Below are positions 23,867-31,467 of a DNA stretch of 32,018 nt, piece after piece (within the stretch, counting starts at the first letter, position 1; each line of letters opens with the position of its first letter). Location of the stretch: assembly GCA_013205365.1 (NCBI GenBank), contig JABMNC010000043.1:1-32018 (forward strand). The letters run 5' to 3'. Source of the stretch: Cryomorphaceae bacterium. Lineage in GTDB: Bacteria; Bacteroidota; Bacteroidia; Flavobacteriales; Schleiferiaceae. A program made the translations under genes and the position numbers. The notes below the pieces were generated by a model that was not told where the DNA came from, searched no databases, and saw nothing but the letters and a program-made list of their open reading frames with translations.

Positions 23867-24772
23867 CTAGCGAGACTTGCCCATGTTTAAGTACTTACTT
23901 GCGTTTGAAGCATCCATTACCTGGAGCACCTCTATCAACTCCTGCAGGGCAACAGTGGGTCCGCCCGAGAAAATTTGCTGAATCTCCACCGACTTGCTGT
24001 CAAAAAACCAGCGGAGTAAGAAAATATTGGGCTGACGGGTATGAATGGGCTGCAGGGCTTGCAAAGAAGCAATGATTGACCGCTTTGCCTCCAGCTGGGT
24101 TTCTAGGCTGGCAATGCGATCCATTCCTTCGCGGTGGTATCGGTACCAAGACTGCAAAAAAACATCATTCGCCGGATTAAGCAGGTCCTCAATGAGCCAG
24201 AAACGGTTTCGGGTAGAGGTAAAACGGTCCCAACCACCCCCAGCACCCGATGCCTGAGCCATCTGCGCTATCTGCATGGCAGACAGCAGCGAAGCCCTGG
24301 CCTGCACATCAAAAGAGGCCTCATCCAACCCGAGCGCTAAGTAGGCGTAAAAACCCAGCAAAGAGGGTAAATCTTGGAACTGGTTGGGCTGAAATTCTAC
24401 AATTTCGTTGGGTCGGTACCTAAATCGCAGGTCAGGATCCTGAAAATTGAGTGTCGTGGTATTGTAGTCTGCGCCATAAACCGGACGCGCAAAAGAGACC
24501 TGCAGGTTGCCCGACATTTGACCGCTGCTTTGGTCGTAGTCTCTGATGGTCAGCACTAAAGAGCCGCGAATGCGCTCGTCTTGCTCCCAAGTTCCCTCGG
24601 TCCAAGCCCGGTTATTGACCAGGTCGCGAACCACCTGCTCTAATTGCGTAAAAACTTGACGGTCATTAGTTTGAACCTCAGGAGCTTGAACCTTAACTTC
24701 AATAAAAAATTCTTGAGCATGCATGGTTATGCCAGCCAACCAAAGTATCGAATGAAGAACAATTGATTTCAT
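23867..24772 (-). CDS. DUF4835 family exported protein
   Basis: This 301-residue protein matches DUF4835, a Bacteroidota family of unknown function that is usually found beside coaBC and recN, as here. Residues 1-19 are a signal peptide (MKSIVLHSILWLAGITMHA) with likely cleavage before QEFF, so it is exported to the periplasm or envelope. The family pattern is clear: a QVFTQLEQVVRDLVNNRAW segment near 39, RIRGSLVLTIRDY, a central QDLPSLLGFYAYLALGLD stretch and a charged C-terminal half. It follows coaBC by 9 bases. The constant neighbours are metabolic and repair genes, which do not reveal its role. Confidence 0.88.
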   Translation of the reverse strand: MKSIVLHSILWLAGITMHAQEFFIEVKVQAPEVQTNDRQVFTQLEQVVRDLVNNRAWTEGTWEQDERIRGSLVLTIRDYDQSSGQMSGNLQVSFARPVYGADYNTTTLNFQDPDLRFRYRPNEIVEFQPNQFQDLPSLLGFYAYLALGLDEASFDVQARASLLSAMQIAQMAQASGAGGGWDRFTSTRNRFWLIEDLLNPANDVFLQSWYRYHREGMDRIASLETQLEAKRSIIASLQALQPIHTRQPNIFLLRWFFDSKSVEIQQIFSGGPTVALQELIEVLQVMDASNASKYLNMGKSR

Positions 24773-24781
24773 GCCTTGAAG

Positions 24782-25996
24782 TTAGTCCTTGGTCGCGAAG
24801 CGTTCAACCCAATCCAAAATTCGGCTGGCAACCTGGGCTTTAGTCTCGAGCGGCCCCTGCTCTTCTCGGCTCTCGGTAACCAGGGTTATCTGGTTGGTGC
24901 TTGAATTCATGCCCGTTTGCTCGGTTTCGTAGTTCAGAACCATGGCATCTGCGCCTTTGCGAACCAGCTTATTTTTTGCGGAACTCAAGCCCTCTCCCGT
25001 TTCAAGGGCAAAACCAATAATTACTTGACCCGGAATTCTACGCTTGGCTAAATCCTGGAGAATATCTGGCGTAGGCTCAAAATTTATGGTCGCGGACAGC
25101 TCTGATTTTGGAATTTTTTCGCTGCGGACTGAAGTCGGACAAAGGTCCGACACCGCGGCGGCAGCTATGACAACGTCTGCATCCGGCAAGGCTTTTACCG
25201 CTGCAGCATGCATTTCTGATGCGCTTCGCACGGGAACGATTTGTACCGCATCGGTCCAAGTCCGGTCCGCTCGGCGCAAAGGCCCGCGAACCCAAAGAAT
25301 CCTGGCTCCACGCTGCTCGGCTTCGGCGGCAATGGCCTCCCCCATGCGTCCGCTGGAACCGTTGGTCACAAAACGCACGGGATCAATCGATTCCTCCGTG
25401 GGTCCAGAGGTGAGCAATAGGGTCTTACCAAGCCAAAATGGGCGCGAAGCAAAATGCAGTACCAGGGCGCGAAGCATGAATTCTGGCTCCACCATGCGCC
25501 CGGTGCCACTCAAGCCTGAGGCAAGCGATCCTTCTGGAGAAGGCCAAACTTCGTGACCCATGCTTCGCAGCCGGACTAAATTCTCTTGGGTGGCCGGGTA
25601 GGCAAACATGTCTAGATCCATGGCCGGCGCCCAAAAAACAGGACATTTTGCCGAGAGCACAATAGACAGGACCAAATTGTCACAAAGTCCGTTGGCGGCC
25701 TTTGCCAGGGTATTGCTCGTAGCAGGAGCAACTACAACGGCCTCAGCCCATTCGGCAAGATGAACATGGTTGTTCCAAGAGGTACGGCCTCCATGACTCA
25801 GCACCAAATGCTGTTCGGCAGCGGCACCCGAGAGGGCCGCAAGCGTTAAGGGCGAAACAAAGTCTTCGGCGGCTGGAGTAAGGGCTACCCGAACCTCTGC
25901 ACCCTCTTGCCGAAGCAAGCGAACCAATAAAGGAATTTTGTAGGCGGCGATGCCCCCACTTAAAGCCAGCAGGATGCGGCGACCCTGCAGAATCAT
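24782..25996 (-). CDS. coaBC: Bifunctional phosphopantothenoylcysteine decarboxylase/phosphopantothenate-cysteine ligase
   Basis: CoaBC makes phosphopantetheine from phosphopantothenate and cysteine in coenzyme A synthesis. The 404-residue protein has an N-terminal FMN flavoprotein domain (RRILLALSGGIAAYK, the NHVHLAEWAEAVVVAPATSNT histidine, APAMDLDM) and a C-terminal ligase domain (TSGPTEESIDPVRFVTNGSSG, and the KIPK segment). Compared with the E. coli enzyme, the PxMN asparagine is aspartate and the position of the catalytic cysteine in the GDIGPGRM region reads ASGLSGTGRM without cysteine. I recall the same in other Bacteroidota. Start is ATG 25996; the preceding TTG in frame is less likely. 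The gap to rpoZ is 3 bases. Confidence 0.95.
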   Translation of the reverse strand: MILQGRRILLALSGGIAAYKIPLLVRLLRQEGAEVRVALTPAAEDFVSPLTLAALSGAAAEQHLVLSHGGRTSWNNHVHLAEWAEAVVVAPATSNTLAKAANGLCDNLVLSIVLSAKCPVFWAPAMDLDMFAYPATQENLVRLRSMGHEVWPSPEGSLASGLSGTGRMVEPEFMLRALVLHFASRPFWLGKTLLLTSGPTEESIDPVRFVTNGSSGRMGEAIAAEAEQRGARILWVRGPLRRADRTWTDAVQIVPVRSASEMHAAAVKALPDADVVIAAAAVSDLCPTSVRSEKIPKSELSATINFEPTPDILQDLAKRRIPGQVIIGFALETGEGLSSAKNKLVRKGADAMVLNYETEQTGMNSSTNQITLVTESREEQGPLETKAQVASRILDWVERFATKD

Positions 25997-25999
25997 CAA

Positions 26000-26332
26000 T
26001 TAAGCCTTGTCGCTATCGGTCTCCGGATAGCGGTAAAATACCTTGCCGTCAAGCCATTCGCGCACTGCCATGGCATGCGGCTTAGGGAGCACCTCGTACT
26101 GGCGAGACATTTCAATCTGCTCCTTGTTCTCAAAAACTTCTTCGAGACTATCAGTAACTACCTCAAAATCAATAAGCTTATCATTGATTTCAGCACGTAA
26201 AGTCTCGTTAATCTGCTCTGCACGACGAGAAATCTGGGCAATTGCTTCATAAATGTTGCCTGTGGCGGCATCCAGCTCGTTAAAATCCAAGGTTTTGGTA
26301 GTCTTTGAGGCGGCGAGGTGGGCTTTATCCAT
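26000..26332 (-). CDS. rpoZ: DNA-directed RNA polymerase omega subunit
   Basis: Omega helps fold and hold the beta-prime subunit of RNA polymerase. The 110-residue protein has the family core NIYEAIAQISRRAEQIN near 27-43 and a Bacteroidota-type C-terminal extension with KPHAMAVREWLDGKVFYRYPE. Omega proteins of other phyla are shorter and more divergent. It lies between bamD and coaBC, a gene order I recall as common in the phylum, and has its own TACTTTTG promoter element upstream. Confidence 0.92.
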   Translation of the reverse strand: MDKAHLAASKTTKTLDFNELDAATGNIYEAIAQISRRAEQINETLRAEINDKLIDFEVVTDSLEEVFENKEQIEMSRQYEVLPKPHAMAVREWLDGKVFYRYPETDSDKA

Positions 26333-26363
26333 AATTGAGGTAACTAAGTTGCAAATTGGAGGG

Positions 26364-26371
26364 CAAAAGTA
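26364..26371 (-). promoter_or_regulatory. TAnnTTTG -7 element for rpoZ
   Basis: TACTTTTG on the minus strand matches the consensus exactly and begins 3 bases after the bamD stop codon, giving a leader of about 25 bases before the rpoZ ATG at 26332. No -33 TTG was found. Confidence 0.5.
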
Positions 26372-26374
26372 CGA

Positions 26375-27157
26375 TTATTTTTGTTTGTTTAGCGTGATTT
26401 GCTTCTCGAGCGATGCGACATCTGCGGCATAGGTTCCGCCAGGGAAGGTTGATCGGTACTCCTTCACGTAGGTTTCGGCCTCCTTAAAACGCTCGGCCTT
26501 CTTGGCATCAATAGAATTTTGAGCGTACCTCACGGCAGACTCCAGTCTAAAGAACATGGCCTGCTCGCGGCGCGGGCTTGAGGGATGCTCGGTAAGCATT
26601 ACGTTAAAAGAGACCACGGCGCTGGAATACTGATTGCGATGATGGTATCCTTTCGCAATTAAATAGCTCTTTTCTTCTAGCCTGCCCCGAAGCTCGTCAA
26701 TGTGGTCGTTGGCCTCACTCAAAAACTTAGAATTCGGGTGGGTGTTGATAAAAAGCTGGAGTTCATCCATCGCTTGGTAGGTGTAGGCCGGGTCAAGGGT
26801 GATCGAAGGGGCTTCGAGGTAGGCACAGTAGGCACCCAGATACGCTGCATCCTCCGCATACTCGTCGGATGGAAAGGTCTGGGCAAAACGCTTAAAGTGG
26901 TAGGATGCAAGAATATAATCGCGCTGGGCATAAAGGGTTTTGGCGAAGTAGCGGTATACTTCTTGGGCCTTGGTGGTGCCTCGGTACGAGGTCATTAACT
27001 CATCAAAAAGAGGGAAGGCCTTGCTGTAGTTGCCCCCTTCGTAGTACTTAATGGCCCGCTCAAGCCGGTAGGCCGGGTCGGTGTTTTTAAGCACTTTGCC
27101 GTAGTCTCCGCACGAGCTTAGGGCCACTACCGCAGCCAATAGGATCCAGTTCTTCAT
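26375..27157 (-). CDS. bamD: Outer membrane protein assembly factor BamD (YfiO), lipoprotein
   Basis: BamD is the TPR-containing lipoprotein of the BAM complex that inserts beta-barrel proteins into the outer membrane. The start is set at ATG 27157, giving a 260-residue protein with a lipoprotein signal MKNWILLAAVVALSSCGDYGK and lipidation at C16. An upstream start at 27226 would place this signal internally. Helical TPR-like repeats follow: RLERAIKYYEGGNYSKAFPL, FKRFAQTFPSDEYAEDAAYL, LQLFINTHPNSKFLSEA and FNVMLTEHPSSPRREQA. Its ATG overlaps the dapA stop (ATGA), indicating coupling. Confidence 0.95.
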   Translation of the reverse strand: MKNWILLAAVVALSSCGDYGKVLKNTDPAYRLERAIKYYEGGNYSKAFPLFDELMTSYRGTTKAQEVYRYFAKTLYAQRDYILASYHFKRFAQTFPSDEYAEDAAYLGAYCAYLEAPSITLDPAYTYQAMDELQLFINTHPNSKFLSEANDHIDELRGRLEEKSYLIAKGYHHRNQYSSAVVSFNVMLTEHPSSPRREQAMFFRLESAVRYAQNSIDAKKAERFKEAETYVKEYRSTFPGGTYAADVASLEKQITLNKQK

Positions 27158-28056
27158 AGTTCGTGCTGCTGCAATTTGTGTACCGATTGGGCCAAGGCCG
27201 CATCGAGTTGGGGTGAAACGGGCCACAAGGGCAGGCGAAGTGCGGGGTGGATGATGCCGAGGTGCGCGAGGGCAGATTTAATTCCGCCCGGATTGCCTTC
27301 GGCAAAAAGTTGCTGGGTGAAGCCAAGCATGGCGTAGTGCCCGACTTGGGCCGCGTCCAAAGAGCCAGCACGGGCATCGCGGACCATTTGGCTAAACGTT
27401 TTGGGAAAGGCTTGGCCGCTCACCGAAATAACGCCATGGGCTCCGCAGGCCACCAAGGGAAGCGTCAGGTTGTCGTCGCCGCTCAAAACGTCAAAGCCTT
27501 CTGGGGCGCCGAGTACAATGGTCATGGCCTGCTCGAGGTTGCCACTGGCTTCTTTAATCGCTACGGCGTGCGGAACCTCATGCGCGATGCGCAGCGTGGT
27601 TTCGACAGCCATATTTGACCCCGTTCGGCCAGGTACGTTGTACAGAATAATGGGCAAGTCCGTAGCGGCTGAGATATGGATGAAGTGGCGGTAAATACCC
27701 TCTTGCGTCGGCTTGTTGTAGTAAGGCGATACACTAAGCACACCTGAAATTCCGAGCTGTAATCCAGCCTTTAGTTCTGCAGCCACTTTGGCGGAATCAT
27801 TACCTCCTACCCCTTGGACCACAGGGACGCGGCCCGCGGCTGCATCGCAAACGGCCGCCACAACACGCTGCTTTTCGTCCGAGGTGAGGGTTGCCGTTTC
27901 GGCAGTCGTTCCTAAAGCTACAAGGAAGTCCACTCCGCCGTCAATGCAATGGTTAACCAGACGCTTAAGCGCTGGATAATCGACTTCATTTTGAAGCGTG
28001 AAGGGAGTCACCAAGGCTATGCCTGTTCCGCGAAATGGGTTGATGCGAGCGTTCAT
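27154..28056 (-). CDS. dapA: 4-hydroxy-tetrahydrodipicolinate synthase
   Basis: DapA condenses pyruvate and aspartate semialdehyde, the first step of lysine and diaminopimelate synthesis for peptidoglycan. The 300-residue (beta/alpha)8 protein has the substrate loop GTTAETATL at 49-57, SVSPYYNKPTQEG, Y139 in ILYNVPGRTG and the Schiff-base lysine K168 in AIKEASGN. These are the catalytic residues of the family. Its ATG overlaps the stop of the DUF6913 gene by 4 bases and its stop overlaps the bamD start. Confidence 0.97.
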   Translation of the reverse strand: MNARINPFRGTGIALVTPFTLQNEVDYPALKRLVNHCIDGGVDFLVALGTTAETATLTSDEKQRVVAAVCDAAAGRVPVVQGVGGNDSAKVAAELKAGLQLGISGVLSVSPYYNKPTQEGIYRHFIHISAATDLPIILYNVPGRTGSNMAVETTLRIAHEVPHAVAIKEASGNLEQAMTIVLGAPEGFDVLSGDDNLTLPLVACGAHGVISVSGQAFPKTFSQMVRDARAGSLDAAQVGHYAMLGFTQQLFAEGNPGGIKSALAHLGIIHPALRLPLWPVSPQLDAALAQSVHKLQQHEL

Positions 28057-28589
28057 CGAGGAGGAATTTTAGCGAGCCATGCGCTCAAAGCACGAAAGTA
28101 GTCCATAGGAAGGCGGTCTGCGCTGTGGTAGCGCACGTCATAAAAGTCGTTGGCACCCGTAATGCTCACGCGAAGTCCCGAGGGAGTACGCGCCACAATG
28201 TAGTCAATAGGGCTGTCTTGGCCGCGGTGCAGAACAACTACAAGGTCAAACTCGGTCTGCATGAATTCCAAGGCATTGCCCCCTTGCACCGCTCCGTTCC
28301 ATGCAAAGTCGTCGGTAAAGATGAGCTGGCGGCCTGAATAGAGTGCGTTTTTGGGGCGCATTTCTCCCGTCCAGCCAATTAGGTTGACCGATCGCTGCTG
28401 GGCCTGTAGGGCAGAAACTACCTGGCGCATGGACTCGAGGTAGCCTTCTTCGGCCCGTGAGTCAAATACGATTCCTATGCGACGAACCTTTTCCCAGCCC
28501 GGCCAATGGGTCGTTGCGGGTCGTTCACTGGCGGCATTGCGCCAGGCCCTCTTCTGGAGCGGAGCGCTTAGTCTGTAGAGCCAATCCAT
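28053..28589 (-). CDS. DUF6913 family protein of unknown function
   Basis: This 178-residue protein matches the DUF6913 family as I recall it, a Bacteroidota protein found beside ligA and dapA. It has no signal peptide or membrane segment. It appears to be an alpha/beta protein: VRRIGIVFDSRAEEGYLES is a strand-helix with an aspartate at its end, QQRSVNLIGWTGE a second, and FDLVVVLHRGQDSPIDYIVA a third. The final segment, FYDVRYHSADRLPMDYF, is the most distinctive. The start is placed at ATG 28589, which overlaps ligA by 22 bases; an ATG at 28616 would add nine basic residues. Its function is unknown and tight coupling to ligA and dapA gives no clear hint. Confidence 0.75.
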   Translation of the reverse strand: MDWLYRLSAPLQKRAWRNAASERPATTHWPGWEKVRRIGIVFDSRAEEGYLESMRQVVSALQAQQRSVNLIGWTGEMRPKNALYSGRQLIFTDDFAWNGAVQGGNALEFMQTEFDLVVVLHRGQDSPIDYIVARTPSGLRVSITGANDFYDVRYHSADRLPMDYFRALSAWLAKIPPR

Positions 28590-30583
28590 AGTTGATATTC
28601 TTCTTCGGTTAACCATTGTACTCCCAGGGCCTCTGCCTTGCTGCGTTTGCTAGGCCCCACCCCTTCTCCAGCCAACAAGTAGTCTGTTTTACTGCTTACA
28701 GAGCTGCCTACGCGTCCGCCATGCTCTTCGATGGAACTCTTGATTCCGTCGCGGCTAAAATGCGCAAAAACTCCGCTCACTACAAAGGTCTTGCCCTGAA
28801 GCAGTCCAGAGCCTGACACAGTGGATTGGGCCTGTTCCAGCTTGATTCCATGGGATTGGAGTCGGTCGAGTTCATGGCGGTTTTCTGGGTTTGCCAGCCA
28901 AGACTGAATGCTCTCAGCGATTTGAGGTCCTACGTCGGGAACGTCGAGCAATTCTTCTTGGGTCGCATTCATTAAATCTTCGACGCGAGCAAATGCTTGA
29001 ACGAGTTTTTTTGCCACTGTTTCGCCCACATGGCGAATTCCTAAAGCAAAAAGTACGCGCGAAAAGGGCAGGTTTTTGCTTGCCTCAAGGCTGGCCAGTG
29101 CATTACTAACGGACTTTTCTTTGAACTTCTCGAGCTTACTCCAGCCCTGCTCGCCAAGGTCGTAAAGGTCTGCAGGAGTGTGAACCCAACCAAGATCGAC
29201 CAAACGGTCGATGGTTTCGGTTCCAATGCCGTCTACGTCCATGGCGCGCCGATGAATAAAGTGCTCCAGGCGACCCTTGATTTGGGTAGGGCATTTTTGG
29301 TGGTTAGGGCAAAAGTGCTGCGCCTCTCCCTCGCGGCGTTCCAAAGCAGAGCGGCAGTCGGGGCAGATTATGGCAAAGGACACTGGGATAGCTCCAACGC
29401 TGCGACGGTCCAGGTCCACCGACGTGATTTTAGGAATAATTTCTCCGCCCTTTTCTACCCAAACCCAGTCGCCAAGGTGCAGGTCGAGCTTGAGAATTTG
29501 GTCTGAATTGTGTACCGAGGCACGCTGAACCTGGGTGCCGCTGATCCATACGGGCTCAAGATGGGCCACTGGAGTTATGGCTCCGGTGCGACCGACCTGG
29601 TAGATGACGTCGAGCAATGGCGTGCAGGCCTGCTCGGCATTGAATTTATAGGACATTGCCCATCGGGGCGATTTGGCGGTCGAACCCAGTCGCTGCTGCT
29701 GGTCCACCCGATCAACCTTGACGACTACCCCGTCGGTAGCAACCGGGAGGTTTTGGCGTTTTTGGTCCCAAAAGGTGAGAAACTCCTTGACTTGGTCTGC
29801 TGTTTCGCAACGCTGCGACCATCGCTCCTGCTGCGACGGGACAGGAAATCCCCATCGAGCCAAACCCTGCATGGCCTCGGAGTGCGAAGCAAAGGGACTT
29901 TGGCTGGAGTAGGCCGCGTAGGTAAACATACTGAGTCGGCGCTGGGCAACCTCAGCCGAGTCCTGCATTTTAAGGGTTCCTGAAGCGGCGTTTCGAGGGT
30001 TGGCAAAGAGTTCGAGTCCGGCGTTTTTGCGGCGGTTGTTGAGCCGCTCAAAGTCCGCATGCAAGAAGACAATTTCGCCCCTCACCTCGAGATCGAGGGG
30101 GGCATCAGAGGGAAGTTGAAGCGGAATTCCCTGGATGGTGCGCACATTCACGGCCACATCGTCGCCCTTCAGGCCATCGCCACGGGTAAGGGCGCGCGCA
30201 AGCAGTCCGTTTTGATAGCCAAGCGAAATTGCAACCCCGTCAAATTTAAGTTCCGCGTTCCAAAGAATGCGATCGCCAGAGACGAGCTCTTGGGCTCGGT
30301 TTATGAATTCGTCGAGTTCCTCGAAGCTGTAAGTATTGGCAAGACTCAGCATGGGCCTCTGGTGACTAACCTGTTCAAAGATCTTGGTGAAGCCTCCACC
30401 CACTCTTTGTGTAGGACTATTGGGGTCCCTTAACTCCGGGTGCGCCTGCTCCAATTCCTGAAGCTCGCGGAGCAGTTGATCAAATTCCGCGTCGCTTACC
30501 TCGGGATGGTCGGTGACGTAGTAGCGACGGTTGTGCTCGTGCAGTTCCTTGCGCAACTGGAGAATTCGATCGATCGCGGTCAT
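28568..30583 (-). CDS. ligA: NAD-dependent DNA ligase
   Basis: LigA seals nicks during replication and repair, using NAD. Start at ATG 30583 gives 671 residues, the family norm; an upstream GTG would add 47 unrelated residues. Domains in order are Ia (ELHEHNRRYYVTDHPEVSDAEFD), the adenylation domain with the active-site lysine in AELKFDGVA, and the OB fold (LHLGDWVWVEKGGEIIPKI). A four-cysteine zinc finger (CPDC and CPNHQKC) follows, then helix-hairpin-helix repeats (LDVPDVGPQIAES) and a C-terminal BRCT domain (LQGKTFVVSGVFAHFSRD). Its ATG overlaps the prmC stop by 4 bases. Confidence 0.97.
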   Translation of the reverse strand: MTAIDRILQLRKELHEHNRRYYVTDHPEVSDAEFDQLLRELQELEQAHPELRDPNSPTQRVGGGFTKIFEQVSHQRPMLSLANTYSFEELDEFINRAQELVSGDRILWNAELKFDGVAISLGYQNGLLARALTRGDGLKGDDVAVNVRTIQGIPLQLPSDAPLDLEVRGEIVFLHADFERLNNRRKNAGLELFANPRNAASGTLKMQDSAEVAQRRLSMFTYAAYSSQSPFASHSEAMQGLARWGFPVPSQQERWSQRCETADQVKEFLTFWDQKRQNLPVATDGVVVKVDRVDQQQRLGSTAKSPRWAMSYKFNAEQACTPLLDVIYQVGRTGAITPVAHLEPVWISGTQVQRASVHNSDQILKLDLHLGDWVWVEKGGEIIPKITSVDLDRRSVGAIPVSFAIICPDCRSALERREGEAQHFCPNHQKCPTQIKGRLEHFIHRRAMDVDGIGTETIDRLVDLGWVHTPADLYDLGEQGWSKLEKFKEKSVSNALASLEASKNLPFSRVLFALGIRHVGETVAKKLVQAFARVEDLMNATQEELLDVPDVGPQIAESIQSWLANPENRHELDRLQSHGIKLEQAQSTVSGSGLLQGKTFVVSGVFAHFSRDGIKSSIEEHGGRVGSSVSSKTDYLLAGEGVGPSKRSKAEALGVQWLTEEEYQLWIGSTD

Positions 30584-31431
30584 GCTTTCAAAGGTAGGGC
30601 CTGACTGCCTGGCTTTTGAGCCCAAACCCAACGCGGCGCCGCAAATTGATCCTTCATCTCCTGGGTTTGGTATCCTGCCGATTGGGCCAATTCTGCGACA
30701 TCGCCCACCCGATCGCGGTGGCATTCAAAGCCCACTTGGTTTACGCCAAGTACTCGGGCCCATGCCAACGCACGTCGGTAGTAGAATAAGGGATCCCCTG
30801 AGGGAGCATACAGCGCCAAAGAAGGTTCAAATTCAACTACCTCTACCTCGAGGTATTCCTCAGGGCTGATGTAGGGAGGATTGCAGAGTATGGCATCTGC
30901 CTGCAGACTATCGGACGGGTCGTCGCGAAGGTCCGCTTCAGTAAAACGCAGGTCAAGGCCCAGCATAACCGCATTTTGAACGGCTACTTCAAGGGCAAGT
31001 GGCGACAAGTCTATGCCCGTGATGCTCAAGTCAGGACGACGGTTTTTTAAAGCTAGGGCAATGCAGCCGGAACCCGTACCTAAATCTAGGACGCTAGCAG
31101 CTTTAGGAAGGCGTTCCGCAGCGAGAGCAACCAGCTCTTGGGTCTCGGGGCGCGGAATGAGGACATGGCTGTTGATATGAATTTTTAGGCCATCAAAATA
31201 CTCAAAACCAATAATTTGCTGAATTGGCATGGCGCTATTTAGGGCGGAGTTGTGCGCGGTAAATGCTTGGACTACGTCGGGGGGGACCGGCTTGCCTTCC
31301 TCCAGAAACAAACGACCTGGACTGAGTCCCGTTTGGGCATCAATCCAAAGCCGCCATTGGGCTCTGGCCTCGGAATCTTGAAAATGACTCCTGATCAAGA
31401 GAAATGCTTGCTGAAGTTCACGCCATGTCAC
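30580..31431 (-). CDS. prmC: Peptide chain release factor N5-glutamine methyltransferase
   Basis: PrmC methylates the GGQ glutamine of release factors 1 and 2 with S-adenosylmethionine. The protein has the SAM-binding segment VLDLGTGSGCIALAL and the catalytic NPPY tetrapeptide in ILCNPPYISPEEY, plus LIPRPETQELV upstream of them, all diagnostic. The start is chosen as GTG 31431, giving 283 residues beginning (M)TWRELQQAF, which lines up with homologues. GTG 31461 would add ten residues and place a TACCTTTG element inside the gene. It overlaps ligA by 4 bases. Another protein of the same pathway, RF3, is encoded about 9 kb away. Confidence 0.93.
   Translation of the reverse strand: MTWRELQQAFLLIRSHFQDSEARAQWRLWIDAQTGLSPGRLFLEEGKPVPPDVVQAFTAHNSALNSAMPIQQIIGFEYFDGLKIHINSHVLIPRPETQELVALAAERLPKAASVLDLGTGSGCIALALKNRRPDLSITGIDLSPLALEVAVQNAVMLGLDLRFTEADLRDDPSDSLQADAILCNPPYISPEEYLEVEVVEFEPSLALYAPSGDPLFYYRRALAWARVLGVNQVGFECHRDRVGDVAELAQSAGYQTQEMKDQFAAPRWVWAQKPGSQALPLKA
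30589..30596 (-). promoter_or_regulatory. TAnnTTTG -7 element for ligA inside the end of prmC
   Basis: TACCTTTG on the minus strand matches the consensus exactly and is 5 bases from the ligA ATG. It lies inside the last codons of prmC, so it may be chance, but it has the same close spacing as the other starts in the window. Confidence 0.45.
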
Positions 31432-31435
31432 GCGC

Positions 31436-31443
31436 CAAAGGTA
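31436..31443 (-). promoter_or_regulatory. TAnnTTTG -7 element for prmC
   Basis: TACCTTTG on the minus strand matches the consensus and ends 4 bases before the proposed GTG start at 31431. This would give a leaderless message, or the start is still further downstream. It is close to a divergent element for ribD. Confidence 0.45.
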
Positions 31444-31449
31444 GCGCAG

Positions 31450-31457
31450 TACCTTAG
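31450..31457 (+). promoter_or_regulatory. -7-like element for ribD
   Basis: TACCTTAG differs from TAnnTTTG at one position and ends 10 bases before the ribD ATG at 31468. It lies between the two divergent start codons, 6 bases from the prmC element. Confidence 0.35.
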
Positions 31458-31467
31458 CCACGTGGTG

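Noticed and set aside
25044-25556. 170-codon plus-strand reading frame opposite coaBC
   Set aside because: Antisense shadow of a conserved enzyme with no homology or promoter.
29510-29983. 157-codon plus-strand reading frame opposite ligA
   Set aside because: Antisense to the conserved OB and adenylation domains of LigA; no supporting signals.
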